From Oryzomicrobium terrae (lineage in GTDB: Bacteria; Pseudomonadota; Gammaproteobacteria; Burkholderiales; Rhodocyclaceae), in NCBI RefSeq assembly GCF_008274805.1, contig NZ_CP022579.1, forward strand, positions 3,224,001-3,288,000: DNA of 64,000 nt. Direction: 5' to 3'. The notes below the pieces were generated by a model. That model was not told where the DNA came from, did no database searches, and saw only the letters and a list, made by a program, of their open reading frames with translations. The translations under genes were made by a program, and so were the position numbers. Numbering within the stretch: position 1 is the stretch's first letter; the number at the start of each line of letters is the position of its first letter. Positions 1-9,344 of the stretch are shown here, piece by piece.

Positions 1-2
1 TC

Positions 3-3000
3 TTTTTGCTGTGGTTACTGGCAATGCTCCTTCTGGCTGCCGTCAGTTGGGGCGTGGCGCTATATCTAGACTGGCCACAGTGGACAGCGGTGGCGATTTT
101 TCTCGCCTTCCTCGGCAGTTATTTCCTGATCAAAGCCCTGCGCCGCATCCTCGTGGTCATGCGCTCGCGCAGCAAAATGGCTCAGCCATCAGAGGCGAGC
201 CGGGCCAGCATGGCCAAAATCGCCTCCCCCGAAGCCCTGCTGGTCAAGAAGTGGAAAGCCGCTGTGGCCACATTGCGCCATTCCAGCTTGAAACGCCTGG
301 GCAACCCCCTTTATGTCCTGCCTTGGTACATGGTGATCGGCCGTAGCGGCACCGGCAAAACATCGGCGCTGACCCGAGCCCGCCTCGCCTCGCCGATCCA
401 GAAAGTCAGCCAGCAAACCAAGGTGGAACAAACCCTGAATTGTGATTGGTGGTTTTTCGACCGTTCCATCGTCCTGGACTGCGCCGGCCGCTACGTGGGG
501 TCGGAAGACCGGGAAGCAGACAAACGGGAGTGGGAGTTGAACCTCGATCTGCTGGCCAAGTACCGCGCCAAGGAAGGACTGAACGGCCTGGTACTGGCGA
601 TCGGCGCCGACCGTCTTCTGGCCCCCGAACGCGACCTTCTGGATGACGAAGGCCGCGTGATACGCGAACGCATCGAGCAGTTGATTCGCCTGTTTGGCAA
701 GCGCTTCCCCATCTACCTTCTGATCACAAAGTGCGACCAGTTGTACGGCATGGAATGCTGGTCCCGGCAATTGCCGGAGCATCTTCTCGGCCAGGCCATG
801 GGCTACCTGGCGGAGGACCATGAAGGAGAGCAAAAAGAAAGCGTTTTTCTCGATGCGGCCTTCGCCAGCATCGGCGAGCGCCTGCGCAAGCTGCGCCTTG
901 CCCTGGTGGCCCGAGACGCCGATGCGCCACCGGAGTTGCTGCTGCTTCCCAACGAGATAGAGCGCCTACGCCCGTCTCTGGAAGCCTTCCTCCGCACCTG
1001 CCTGGGTAACGATCCCTACCTGGAGTCCCCCTTCCTGCGCGGGCTGTTTTTTAGCAGCGCGCAACAACAAGGGGGCGTCACCTCTGCGCTCCTGGGGAAC
1101 TTGCTGCCACCCACTCCGGCCCACGGAGAGCAAAGTACCGGGCTCTTCCTGCATGATTTCTTCGGCCGCATCCTCCCCCAGGATCGTCACATTTCCCGTC
1201 CCGCCGCCCTAGTGAACCACTGGTACCGGATCACCCAGAATCTGGGGTTGGTTGGCTGGCTGCTGTTCACCGCAGCAGTCGGCACCCTGATGACCGTTTC
1301 CTTCTTCAGCAATCTGGAAACCCTATACGCCATCAGCAACCGCTACCCTTTCAACAGCACCTTCACCGGCCGCCTGGAAGACGATGTGGTGACGCTGGAC
1401 AGCATCAGTGACAGCCTGATCCGGATCGAGCGCAACAACACCCACTGGAAAGCCCACTGGATGGTCGTCATGACCAACATGGACGATCTGGAAGAAAAGC
1501 TGAAGCAAAACTTTGTCGGTAAATACCGCCGCTTCATCCAAAACGAGAAGGACGACGATCTCGGCCAAGACCTTGATCACATACGCCTGGATGCTCCAGA
1601 CACCCAACGGGCGCAGCAGGCGATCAACCTGGTACGCCACATCAACCTACTTCGCGCCAGGATGAACGGTGCCAAGCGCGATCAGTTGGCCATCCTGCCC
1701 CAAGCCGGCCACGTACAGCGCTATACACCGGAGCTGTATCAACGCTTCAATGCCCTCTATCTTTCACACTTGGCATGGAGCGATGCCCGCGACCCCTATC
1801 TACAGCGCATGCTGGGTCGGGAGCGGGAGATGTTCAGCACTATCGCCGATGGAATCACCCCGCCCTTCACTTGGCTAGTCGCGTTAGTCGACCGAAATGC
1901 CCCCCTCGGAGGGGTCTCTCCTAGCCTGTTCTGGAAGAACACGGGCAATTCCAAGGCCACGGCAGAGCTGCCGTTCACCACTGTGGCACCAGCCTTCACG
2001 GCAGCAGGTCAGCAGGCCATCGATGGCTTTTTGACCGAACTGGAAACCAGCGCCGACAATGGCGCCCGCTTCGTCGGTGAGCGCACAGCCTTTGAAGCCT
2101 GGTACAACGAACAGCGCCTGCAGGCCTGGCAACGCTTTGTCGTCGATTTCCCGTCGGCAGAAAAGATACTGCATGGGGAGGTGGCATGGCGGGCCGCCCT
2201 AGGGAGTATCACCGGCCCCCAGAGCCCCTACTACCGCCTGATCGACCGCTTGAACGAGGAATTCAAAGCAGTGCCGGAGCAGGCATTGCCCGATTGGTTG
2301 CGCTTCGCACGCGAATTTGCCCGCCTGCGTGAACAAGCTCGCGCAACGGCGGCAGGCAGCCAGGCGATGCAGCTTGTCGGCGCCATCAATAACAACGGTG
2401 GGAAAGCCCTCAAGCAGGTGGTCGCCGGGCAAGTGCAGGAAGGTAGCCAGTCCATTGGCCTTAGCCTGGATGCCAGCGACACCCTGCGCCATTTCCTCAA
2501 AGGCATCGATACCGCTGCGGCGGAATCGGCTGCGGGGCCTGCCCAAGCGTATCAGCTAGCGGCCGAGTTCCATGGCTTTTCCCGAGACGCCGGGGTCAAA
2601 TCGTCCAAGCTTCAGGCTATCGCCGATTCCCTGCGAAAACTCAAACAACAACTCAATCACAACAGCGCCGACAGTGAGTCGATCTGGCAGTTGATCGAGG
2701 GGCCCTTCCGCTTTGTCTTGTCCTATACGCAGTTACAGGCTTCCTGCAGCCTGCAGCAGGCATGGGAATCCAAGGTGCAATGGCCATTGCAAACCGCGAC
2801 CACCATGACAGATGTGGTCGATCAGCTTTACGGCCAGTCCGGCTCGGTATGGGCCTTTGCCGACGGCCCGGCCAAGCCCTTCTTGGCGCGGGACGCCAAT
2901 CGCTTCCATATCGTCGAAACCCTCGGTTTTTCCGTCCCTTTCACCGGCGACTTCCTGCCCATGCTCAACGGCGCTGCCGGCAAACGGGTGGAGCAACTGG

Positions 3001-3788
3001 TAGCGCAGCAAAAAATGGAAATCACCAAGCGTCAGGAGGAAATACAGGCGCAGAAGGAGCAGTTACAGGCGCAGCAAAATGCGGCCGAAGCCGACCATAT
3101 GCTGACAGACATCAAGCAAAAGAAGGAGGCCTTGAAGGCGCAAACCCTGCAGCTGAGAATCACAGGTCAGCCCACCAGCGTAACCCCGAACGCCAGGGCC
3201 AAGCCATTCGCCACCGTACTCACCCTGCAATGTAACGGCGGCAGCCGTACCTTGAATAACTTCAACTTCCCCAGCAGCGAGAACTTCGCGTGGTCCATCG
3301 GCAATTGCGGCGATATCAACCTGCAAATCAAGGTGGATGATCTGGTGCTGGCCAAGAAATACCCTGGGCCACTGGGGCTAGTGCGGTTCCTCCAGGATTT
3401 CCGCGATGGGCACCGGCAGTTCAACGCTGACGAGTTTCCTGGCGCCACGGCCAAGTTGGCAGCCCTGGGCATCCGCCAAATCGGCCTCTACTATCAATTT
3501 GAGGGTCAGGAAAACCTGCTCAAGCTAGCGCAGCAGTTAGAGCAATTGGAAACCAAAGAGCGGGAAGCCAATGCACTTAAGCAGAAGGCGCTAGAGACCC
3601 AAAACGCCAAGGGCCAGTACTTGGTGGAAGTAAAATTGGCGGGGGCGCCGGAAACGCCGATGAAAGTATCGCTGCCGGAACGGATCGGCGTCTGCTGGGA
3701 TGAACGCAGCACACCCCACAAACCCCAGACCATGGAAACCTTCTTTAAGGAGCAGGTCGGGGAGAAACTGCGCGAAGCTGGGGCCTAA
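3..3788 (+). CDS. tssM: Type VI secretion inner-membrane protein TssM (IcmF/VasK), 5' end probably outside window
   Basis: TssM is the large inner-membrane subunit that, with TssL and TssJ, forms the type VI secretion membrane complex. About 1260 residues are visible, close to the usual family length. Two hydrophobic helices lie at residues ~1-45 and a third at ~411-435. The cytoplasmic loop between them carries a Walker A motif, GRSGTGKT, at ~112-119. A large periplasmic part follows, with a Gln/Glu/Lys-rich coiled coil at ~1003-1048 and an IcmF C-terminal region. The first possible start in frame is a TTG at base 6, without room for a ribosome site, so the true start probably lies a few codons to the left. 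The gene converges on tssA, as at the edge of a T6SS cluster. Confidence 0.93.
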   Translation, partial: FLLWLLAMLLLAAVSWGVALYLDWPQWTAVAIFLAFLGSYFLIKALRRILVVMRSRSKMAQPSEASRASMAKIASPEALLVKKWKAAVATLRHSSLKRLGNPLYVLPWYMVIGRSGTGKTSALTRARLASPIQKVSQQTKVEQTLNCDWWFFDRSIVLDCAGRYVGSEDREADKREWELNLDLLAKYRAKEGLNGLVLAIGADRLLAPERDLLDDEGRVIRERIEQLIRLFGKRFPIYLLITKCDQLYGMECWSRQLPEHLLGQAMGYLAEDHEGEQKESVFLDAAFASIGERLRKLRLALVARDADAPPELLLLPNEIERLRPSLEAFLRTCLGNDPYLESPFLRGLFFSSAQQQGGVTSALLGNLLPPTPAHGEQSTGLFLHDFFGRILPQDRHISRPAALVNHWYRITQNLGLVGWLLFTAAVGTLMTVSFFSNLETLYAISNRYPFNSTFTGRLEDDVVTLDSISDSLIRIERNNTHWKAHWMVVMTNMDDLEEKLKQNFVGKYRRFIQNEKDDDLGQDLDHIRLDAPDTQRAQQAINLVRHINLLRARMNGAKRDQLAILPQAGHVQRYTPELYQRFNALYLSHLAWSDARDPYLQRMLGREREMFSTIADGITPPFTWLVALVDRNAPLGGVSPSLFWKNTGNSKATAELPFTTVAPAFTAAGQQAIDGFLTELETSADNGARFVGERTAFEAWYNEQRLQAWQRFVVDFPSAEKILHGEVAWRAALGSITGPQSPYYRLIDRLNEEFKAVPEQALPDWLRFAREFARLREQARATAAGSQAMQLVGAINNNGGKALKQVVAGQVQEGSQSIGLSLDASDTLRHFLKGIDTAAAESAAGPAQAYQLAAEFHGFSRDAGVKSSKLQAIADSLRKLKQQLNHNSADSESIWQLIEGPFRFVLSYTQLQASCSLQQAWESKVQWPLQTATTMTDVVDQLYGQSGSVWAFADGPAKPFLARDANRFHIVETLGFSVPFTGDFLPMLNGAAGKRVEQLVAQQKMEITKRQEEIQAQKEQLQAQQNAAEADHMLTDIKQKKEALKAQTLQLRITGQPTSVTPNARAKPFATVLTLQCNGGSRTLNNFNFPSSENFAWSIGNCGDINLQIKVDDLVLAKKYPGPLGLVRFLQDFRDGHRQFNADEFPGATAKLAALGIRQIGLYYQFEGQENLLKLAQQLEQLETKEREANALKQKALETQNAKGQYLVEVKLAGAPETPMKVSLPERIGVCWDERSTPHKPQTMETFFKEQVGEKLREAGA

Positions 3789-3796
3789 TATTGGAA

Positions 3797-3831
3797 GGCG
3801 GAATCGGTGCCAGAACGGCACCGATTCCGCC
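3797..3831. terminator. Perfect 15-bp hairpin between convergent tssM and tssA
   Basis: The arms GGCGGAATCGGTGCC and GGCACCGATTCCGCC pair perfectly around a 5-base loop (AGAAC). The hairpin starts eight bases after the tssM stop and ends 13 bases before the tssA stop, so it could terminate both transcripts. No T-run follows on either strand, so it is not a textbook intrinsic terminator. It could also protect 3' ends from exonucleases. Confidence 0.6.
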
Positions 3832-3844
3832 TATGGCCTACGGC

Positions 3845-5407
3845 TCAGGAGGCTGCCAGTTTGACTGCCGCCCCCATATCCAGCTTCACAATGCGTGCCA
3901 GCAGGGCTTCGGCCCGCTCCCGTTGTGCCTGGACAAATACCTGATAGGCGACCTGAAGCCCGTCCAAGGCCAGTGCCGGCTCCCATTCGTCCAAGTGATG
4001 GCGGTCGATGGTGTCCACAATGACCTGGGCAAAAGACGGTAGATTGGCGACAAGACGTGAGGTCAGCAGCAGTTGGCACAACTGGATATGCACCCGCAGT
4101 CGCTGGAGGGGAGTCACCGAAGTCTGCAAGATCTCTTGCAGCACCGCTGCGGCCGCAGCAGGATCCCCCTCGGCCACCCACCGCCGCGCCTGCGCCAAGA
4201 CCCCCGCCAGAGGGTCTGGGGCAATGCGCTCGCCCTCGCCCGCAGACGCCAGGGAACCGAGCCAAGCCCGGGTCTCCGCATCCGCAAACGGGCGACCATC
4301 GGCAAACGTCAAAACCTCGAGTCCCGGAAACCGCGCTAACAAACGCGCGGTTTCGCCGCTGACCTCAGCCGTCGCGGCGGCGTATGCCGCACCCATGCGC
4401 TCCAGGGCCTGGCAGCAAATACGATTGAGATCCAGCCAAAAGGGGGAAACGGTCAACTGCCCCTCGGCAAACTGCACCAGACCTTCATCTGACTGACTGG
4501 CGAGGAGCCGGTCGCATACGGTGATCACCTGCTCCGGGGGTGAAGGGATACGGGTAGCCCCTCCCTGGGCAGGCGGTGGATTGTCCAAGCTGCCCCAAAC
4601 TGCCTGACGTTTGAGACGATAAGCACGTGCATCCGCAAGGCTTGCTTGTAACAGCACATCTGCAATCTCACCGCTCCGACGGCACATTTGCTCCAGCGCT
4701 TGCTCAACATCATCGCCGGGGGCTACGGAGAATGCCGCCGTCACTGGCTGGACAGGAGCGATGGGGGCAGGCGTTGCAGTAGTCCCGTCTGAGGTTGTGG
4801 CCGGCACCACAGTCGGTGTGACGGTTGACGCAACCGTCTGAGGAACCTCATCAGGGACAGGCAACAAGGGGATTCCGCGCAGCAACGTCAGCACAGGGCG
4901 CAGAGAGGGCCCCTCTTCATCCTTTTCACCAAGGAAGCCGTCAAGGACCTTAAGGCTGCTTTCCAGACGGGCAACTAGCTCCGGCACCTGGGGAGGCCCG
5001 CCGGACCAGTCATGTTCCGCAGCATGGACCTGGATACGGTCGATCAGCCATAGGAGGGAATTGCGCCGGCCTCGCAGACGCTGTAACGGTGGGAATAGCG
5101 TCTCCCAGTAACGCGGCACCATGTCCGCCAAGACACCCAGGCCATCGGCCAGTCCGGACAGTCCGCGCTGCTGCAGAGCCGCACCAGCCAGATAGGCCGC
5201 CACCAGCATGTCTTTTCCCTTGTCCGCCAACAAGGCCTTGGCAAGTGCTTCCACCTGGGCCCAATCCACGGTGCCGGAGGCCGTCGGGCTGGACAGCTTG
5301 CCGATTTCGGCCTGGAGGCTTTCAAATTCTGGTTCGTCGCGCACATCACGACCGGCACCACCGGCGATATCCCGCGTGCCCAGGTCAGCGTAAAGATTAA
5401 TTTCCAC
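3845..5407 (-). CDS. tssA: Type VI secretion protein TssA (ImpA/VasJ type)
   Basis: TssA proteins act at the baseplate or sheath end of the T6SS and help assemble the contractile tail. The 520-residue product has the ImpA N-terminal domain (about residues 15-130), including RDEPEFESLQAEI and a stretch ending PRYWETLFPPLQ, then a variable Pro/Thr-rich linker near 210-230. A helical VasJ-like C-terminal region follows, with LQRLRVHIQLCQLLL near residue 440. The start is GTG at 5407. An in-frame alternative upstream is not available because a TAA stop lies two codons before it. The gene is convergent with tssM. The 220 bases upstream hold no recognisable gene and then an IS remnant, so the T6SS cluster probably continues only to the left of the window. 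Confidence 0.9.
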   Translation of the reverse strand: MEINLYADLGTRDIAGGAGRDVRDEPEFESLQAEIGKLSSPTASGTVDWAQVEALAKALLADKGKDMLVAAYLAGAALQQRGLSGLADGLGVLADMVPRYWETLFPPLQRLRGRRNSLLWLIDRIQVHAAEHDWSGGPPQVPELVARLESSLKVLDGFLGEKDEEGPSLRPVLTLLRGIPLLPVPDEVPQTVASTVTPTVVPATTSDGTTATPAPIAPVQPVTAAFSVAPGDDVEQALEQMCRRSGEIADVLLQASLADARAYRLKRQAVWGSLDNPPPAQGGATRIPSPPEQVITVCDRLLASQSDEGLVQFAEGQLTVSPFWLDLNRICCQALERMGAAYAAATAEVSGETARLLARFPGLEVLTFADGRPFADAETRAWLGSLASAGEGERIAPDPLAGVLAQARRWVAEGDPAAAAAVLQEILQTSVTPLQRLRVHIQLCQLLLTSRLVANLPSFAQVIVDTIDRHHLDEWEPALALDGLQVAYQVFVQAQRERAEALLARIVKLDMGAAVKLAAS

Positions 5408-5631
5408 GAATTAATGATCTCGGATGTGGTCGAGGGCCTCGCCCCCTCTGCTATACAGTCGATCCGGCAACCTCAACGGCCTCGTGTGCACGAGTGCTTC
5501 AGCGAACAATTCACGCCACGGGGATAACCGGCTGCCCAACGACGCCAATTTGTAAATTGTTGCCAACCAGGAGCGACTCAACGTCCAGAGCAGCATTCGA
5601 GCTGTGCGTCCCTTGCGTCAAAATTAACTAC

Positions 5632-6135
5632 TGAATCGCCCCGGCTTCAGTAGACGCTCTGTTGCCGGTTGAAATACTGCTTTTCGAACTCTACCGGAGA
5701 AAGTCCGTTTGCATAGCCGTGACGGCGTTTCGGGTTGTAGAAGAGCTCGATGTAATTGAACACGTCTCGTCGCGCCTCCTCCCGGTCGAGATAGATTTTT
5801 CGCTTGATTCGTTCGCGCTTGAGTAGTTGGAAGAAGCTCTCGGCGACAGCGTTGTCGTGACAGTTGCCGCGTCGGCTCATGCTGGCGCTCAGGTTGTGCG
5901 CTTGCAGGAACGCCTGCCAGTCGTGGCTGCTGTACTGGCTGCCCTGGTCGGAGTGCACGATCACCGGCACGGATGGATTCCTTCGCCAGATAGCCATCAG
6001 CAAGGCATTGAGCGCCAAGCCCGTCTCCCTGCGCGACTGCATCGACCAGCCAACAAATTGCCGTAAGAAGAGATCCATCACTACGGCAAGATAAAGCCAA
6101 CCCTCGTGTCCCCGGATGTAGGCCCTGACCGATGT
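5632..6135 (-). mobile_element. Truncated IS3-family insertion sequence, right end present, left part lost
   Basis: The element begins at 5632 with TGAATCGCCCCGGCTTCAG, which resembles the terminal inverted repeats of IS3-family (IS51-like) elements. The transposase reading frame ends 15 bases inside this end. Recognisable transposase similarity stops near 6120-6135, and I find no second inverted repeat, no orfA and no orfB N-terminus, so most of the element is gone. It lies between the T6SS genes and rng and probably marks an old rearrangement boundary. Confidence 0.7.
5647..6135 (-). pseudogene. IS3-family transposase (OrfB) C-terminal fragment
   Basis: This is the C-terminal half of an rve-type integrase core. 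The segment IVHSDQGSQYSSHDWQAF carries the second catalytic Asp, NCHDNAVAESFFQLLKRE carries the catalytic Glu, and the C-terminus ends in the family's usual YNPKRRHGYANGLSPVEFEK pattern. The first Asp, normally in a DITY-type motif just before HEGWLYLAVVMDL, is not present; the frame instead reads ATITSVRAYIRGHEGW and then loses similarity. No helix-turn-helix OrfA is present. A first methionine at 6081 would give a 144-residue peptide, which cannot be an active transposase. Inactive remnant. Confidence 0.75.
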
Positions 6136-6170
6136 GATTGTGGCCTGGATGCGCGAAACCGTTTAGGAGG

Positions 6171-6302
6171 TAAATTTCTGCACCGGACAAAGCAGTGGAA
6201 GACTTCCGCAAACGCTTCGCTCGGGTAGCGGAGCCCCCCGTCGAAGTGCTCGACCGCCTCGCCGACGAAGGCCACGCCCGGTCAGCCGCGCGACCGGCCT
6301 GA
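6171..6302 (+). other. Possible 3' remnant of a displaced gene
   Basis: From the TAA at 6171 an open plus-strand frame runs to TGA at 6300-6302 and reads as a plausible C-terminal tail containing VEDFRKRFARVAEPPVEVL and DRLADEGHA. There is no ATG start and no family I recognise. It lies exactly between the truncated transposase and the rng terminator, so it may be the tail of a gene cut by the insertion or deletion event. It could equally be chance open frame in GC-rich DNA. Nothing else is visible in the ~270 bases from the transposase fragment to rng apart from the rng terminator. Confidence 0.2.
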
Positions 6303-6331
6303 GCACCCGGGCAGCATCACGCCGCACTACG

Positions 6332-6365
6332 AAAAACGCCCCGGTGGACAACCACCGGGGCGTTT
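6332..6365 (-). terminator. Rho-independent terminator of rng
   Basis: On the minus strand AAACGCCCCGGTGG and CCACCGGGGCGTTT form a 14-bp GC-rich stem with a 4-base loop, followed by a short T-run. It lies 43 bases after the rng stop codon and is a good intrinsic terminator for that gene. Confidence 0.8.
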
Positions 6366-6407
6366 GCATTTGCTGGCCCTTGAACGCCTGGGACGGCCCC
6401 GGAGCCC

Positions 6408-7886
6408 TCACAGCAGCACGATGTCGTACTGCTCCTGGGAGTACCCGGGCTCAGCCTGGAGCGAGATGGGTTTGCCAATGAAGTCGGAGAGCATCGCCAG
6501 GGACTGGGATTCCTCGTCCAGGTACAGGTCGATCACCGCCGGAGCAGCGATCACCCGGTATTCCCGGGCGTTGAACTGGCGGGCCTCGCGCAACAGTTCG
6601 CGCAGGATCTCGTAGGTGACGGTGCGCGCCGTCTTCACCTCGCCCCGACCGCCGCAGGTGGGACAGGGCTCGCACAGCACGTGGGCCAGGGACTCCCGGG
6701 TGCGCTTGCGCGTCATCTCCACCAGGCCCAGGGCGGTGAAACCATTGACCGTCATGCGCGTGTGGTCCCGGGCCAGGGCCTTGTTGAACTCGGCCAGCAC
6801 CGCGTCGCGGTGCTCCGACGTCTCCATGTCGATGAAGTCGATGATGATGATGCCGCCCAGGTTGCGCAGGCGCAGCTGGCGGGCGATGACGTGGGCCGCC
6901 TCCAGATTGGTCTTGAAGATGGTGTCGTCGAAGTTGCGGTGGCCGACGAAACCGCCGGTGTTCACATCGATGGTGGTCATGGCCTCGGTCTGGTCCATGA
7001 TCAGGTAGCCGCCGGACTTCAACTCGACGCGCCGCGCCAGGGCCTTCTCGATCTCCTCCTCCACCCCGTGCAGGTCGAACAGGGGGCGCTCGCCGGTGTA
7101 GTGCTCGAGCAGTTCCAGCACCATGGGGGTGTACACCTCGGCGAACTGGGTGAGCTTCTGGAAGTTTTCCCGGGAGTCGATGACGATGCGCGCCGTCTCC
7201 GGATTGACGAAATCGCGCAGCACCCGCTGCCCCAGGGACAGCTCCTGGTAGAGCAGGGCCGGCGGCGAGGAGCTGCGCGCGGCGTCGCGGATGTCGCGCC
7301 AGATGCGGCGCAGGTACTCGATGTCCCGGGCCAATTCGTCGTCGGTGGCCCCTTCGGCCATGGTGCGGACGATGAAGCCGCCGGGCTCGTCCTCGGGCAC
7401 CAGCTTGGTCAGGCGCGACTTCAGGGCGAGGCGCTCCTGCTCGTCGCCGATGCGCTGGGAAATGCCGATGTGCTTTTCCTGGGGCAGATACACCAGCATC
7501 CGCCCGGCGATGGAGATCTGGGTGGACAGGCGCGCCCCCTTGGTGCCGATCGGATCCTTGATCACCTGCACCAGCAGGCTCTGCCCCTCGGACAGGATGC
7601 GCTCGATCGGCTTCGGCACGGCGTGCCCGTGGCCGCTGCCATTCTCTCCCGGCTCCCGGGGCATCAGGATGTCGGCCACGTGCAGGAAGGCGGTGCGCTC
7701 CAGGCCCACGTCGATGAAGGCCGACTGCATCCCCGGCAGGATGCGCACCACCTTGCCCAGGTAAATGTTGCCGACGATGCCGCGGCTGGCGGTGCGCTCG
7801 ATGTGCAGTTCCTGCACCACCCCCTGCTGCATCACGGCAACGCGGGTTTCCTGGGGGGTGAAATTGATGAGGATATCTTCGGGCAT
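6408..7886 (-). CDS. rng: Ribonuclease G (CafA)
   Basis: Endoribonuclease of the RNase E/G family, which matures the 5' end of 16S rRNA and cleaves mRNA in the cytoplasm. The 492-residue length fits RNase G, which lacks the long C-terminal scaffold of RNase E. An S1 domain occupies about residues 35-125 (NIYLGKVVRILPGMQSAFID). The DNase I-like catalytic region has the metal-binding aspartates in TTIDVNTGGFVG and IIIIDFIDM. A Cys cluster, CEPCPTCGGRG near 405-414, matches the Zn-link region. The start is ATG at 7886, giving the conserved MPEDILINFTPQETRVA. In many betaproteobacteria rng follows maf directly; here it is separated from maf by two opposite-strand genes. Confidence 0.96.
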   Translation of the reverse strand: MPEDILINFTPQETRVAVMQQGVVQELHIERTASRGIVGNIYLGKVVRILPGMQSAFIDVGLERTAFLHVADILMPREPGENGSGHGHAVPKPIERILSEGQSLLVQVIKDPIGTKGARLSTQISIAGRMLVYLPQEKHIGISQRIGDEQERLALKSRLTKLVPEDEPGGFIVRTMAEGATDDELARDIEYLRRIWRDIRDAARSSSPPALLYQELSLGQRVLRDFVNPETARIVIDSRENFQKLTQFAEVYTPMVLELLEHYTGERPLFDLHGVEEEIEKALARRVELKSGGYLIMDQTEAMTTIDVNTGGFVGHRNFDDTIFKTNLEAAHVIARQLRLRNLGGIIIIDFIDMETSEHRDAVLAEFNKALARDHTRMTVNGFTALGLVEMTRKRTRESLAHVLCEPCPTCGGRGEVKTARTVTYEILRELLREARQFNAREYRVIAAPAVIDLYLDEESQSLAMLSDFIGKPISLQAEPGYSQEQYDIVLL

Positions 7887-7982
7887 GGCGGGAGCGGTAA
7901 AATTGGTCGGACCGCAGGAACGACGTCCTCCACGAGGCCCCTCCGTTCGGCTGCGGTTTTTGCTTTCTTGGATTCTAACCCA

Positions 7983-9323
7983 GTGCCCCGCTCCGCCCCC
8001 GCCGCTACCGCCCCCTCGCTTCGCCGCGTCCCCGAACTGCTCGCCCCCGCCGGCTCCCGGGCCATGGCCGAGACCGCCTTCGCCTTCGGCGCCGACGCGG
8101 TTTACGCCGGCCAGCCCCGCTACAGCCTGCGTACCCGCAACAACGAATTCGGCACCCTGGAGCATCTCGCCCAGGGCATCGCCAGCGCCCACCGACTCAA
8201 CAAGCTGTTCTATCTGGTGAGCAACGTCATCCCCCACAACGCCAAGGTCAAGACCTACCTGGCCGACCTGGCCGAAGTGGTGGCGCTCAAGCCCGACGCC
8301 CTGATCATGGCCGACCCGGGGCTGATCGCCATGGTGCGCGAAGCCTGGCCCGAGCTGCCGATCCACCTGTCGGTCCAGGCCAACACGGTGAACTACGCGG
8401 CGGTGAAGTTCTGGAAGCACGTCGGCGTCGAGCGGGTGATCCTGTCCCGGGAGCTGTCCCTCGACGAGATGGCGGAAATCCGCCAGGAATGCCCGGACAC
8501 CGAACTGGAGGTGTTCGTGCACGGCGCCCTGTGCATCGCCTACTCGGGCCGCTGCCTGCTCTCCGGCTACTTCAACCACCGGGATGCCAACCAGGGCACC
8601 TGCACCAACTCCTGCCGCTGGGACTACAAGGTGCTGCCCGGCGAGGAACAGCCCAGCGGCGACGTGGCCCGCCTGCCGCCCCCCCCTCCTGCCGCCGCCC
8701 CCACCGGCCAGGTCTGGCTGCTCGAGGAAGGCCAGCGTCCCGGCGAGCTGATGCCCATGGAAGAGGACGAGCACGGCACCTACGTGCTCAACTCCAAGGA
8801 CCTGCGCGCCATCGAGCACGTCGCCCGGTTGGTGGAGATCGGCGTCGACTCGCTCAAGATCGAGGGCCGCACCAAGTCGCCCTACTACGTCGCCCGGGTG
8901 TGCCAGACCTACCGTCAGGCCATCGACGACGCCGTGGCCGGCCGCCCCTTCGACGCCAGCCTGCTGTCCGAGCTGGAAGGCCTGGCCAACCGGGGCTACA
9001 CCGGCGGTTTCTACGAACGCCACCCGGACCAGGCCTATCAGAACTACCTGCGCGGCCACTCCGAATCGGACCGCAGCCTCTACGTCGGCGACGTGGCCGG
9101 CTACGACCCGGCCCGGGGCCTGGTCGAGGTGGTGGTGAAGAACCGCTTCGGCCGCGGCGACCGGATCGAAGCGATCCACCCGGCCGGCAACCGGGAATTC
9201 GTCGTGGAGCGGCTGGAGAATGCCGCCGGCGAGGCCATCGAGGTGGCCCCGGGCAGCGGCCACCGGGTCTGGCTGCCCCTGCCGGAGGAGTTGGCTGGCG
9301 CCTTTCTCGCCCGCTTCGTTTAA
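7983..9323 (+). CDS. trhP: Peptidase U32 family protein, TrhP (YegQ) type tRNA hydroxylation protein
   Basis: This protein (446 residues from the GTG at 7983) opens with PELLAPAGSRAMAETAFAFG and GADAVYAGQPRYSLRTRNNE, which match the YegQ/TrhP subgroup of U32 proteins. Known members act in prephenate-dependent hydroxylation of tRNA uridine 34. The U32 signature EVFVHGALCIAYSGRCLLS is followed by a cysteine-rich stretch, NQGTCTNSCRWDYK, of the kind proposed to bind an Fe-S cluster. The start is uncertain: the first in-frame ATG is 25 codons into conserved sequence, so the GTG at 7983 is chosen. It is divergent from rng with 96 bases between starts. Calling it TrhP rather than another U32 paralogue rests on motif similarity only. 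Confidence 0.85.
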   Translation: MPRSAPAATAPSLRRVPELLAPAGSRAMAETAFAFGADAVYAGQPRYSLRTRNNEFGTLEHLAQGIASAHRLNKLFYLVSNVIPHNAKVKTYLADLAEVVALKPDALIMADPGLIAMVREAWPELPIHLSVQANTVNYAAVKFWKHVGVERVILSRELSLDEMAEIRQECPDTELEVFVHGALCIAYSGRCLLSGYFNHRDANQGTCTNSCRWDYKVLPGEEQPSGDVARLPPPPPAAAPTGQVWLLEEGQRPGELMPMEEDEHGTYVLNSKDLRAIEHVARLVEIGVDSLKIEGRTKSPYYVARVCQTYRQAIDDAVAGRPFDASLLSELEGLANRGYTGGFYERHPDQAYQNYLRGHSESDRSLYVGDVAGYDPARGLVEVVVKNRFGRGDRIEAIHPAGNREFVVERLENAAGEAIEVAPGSGHRVWLPLPEELAGAFLARFV

Positions 9324-9344
9324 GCGGCGGCGCGCGCACCGGCC

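Noticed and set aside
5411-5596. 61-codon minus-strand frame directly upstream of tssA
   Set aside because: No family similarity, an in-frame stop just upstream, and it ends two codons before the tssA start; judged insufficient for a gene.
6681-7980. Plus-strand open frame leading into trhP (through rng)
   Set aside because: It is the complement of rng, with H/Q/G/D-rich shadow composition. Only the part from about 7983 encodes the U32 protein.
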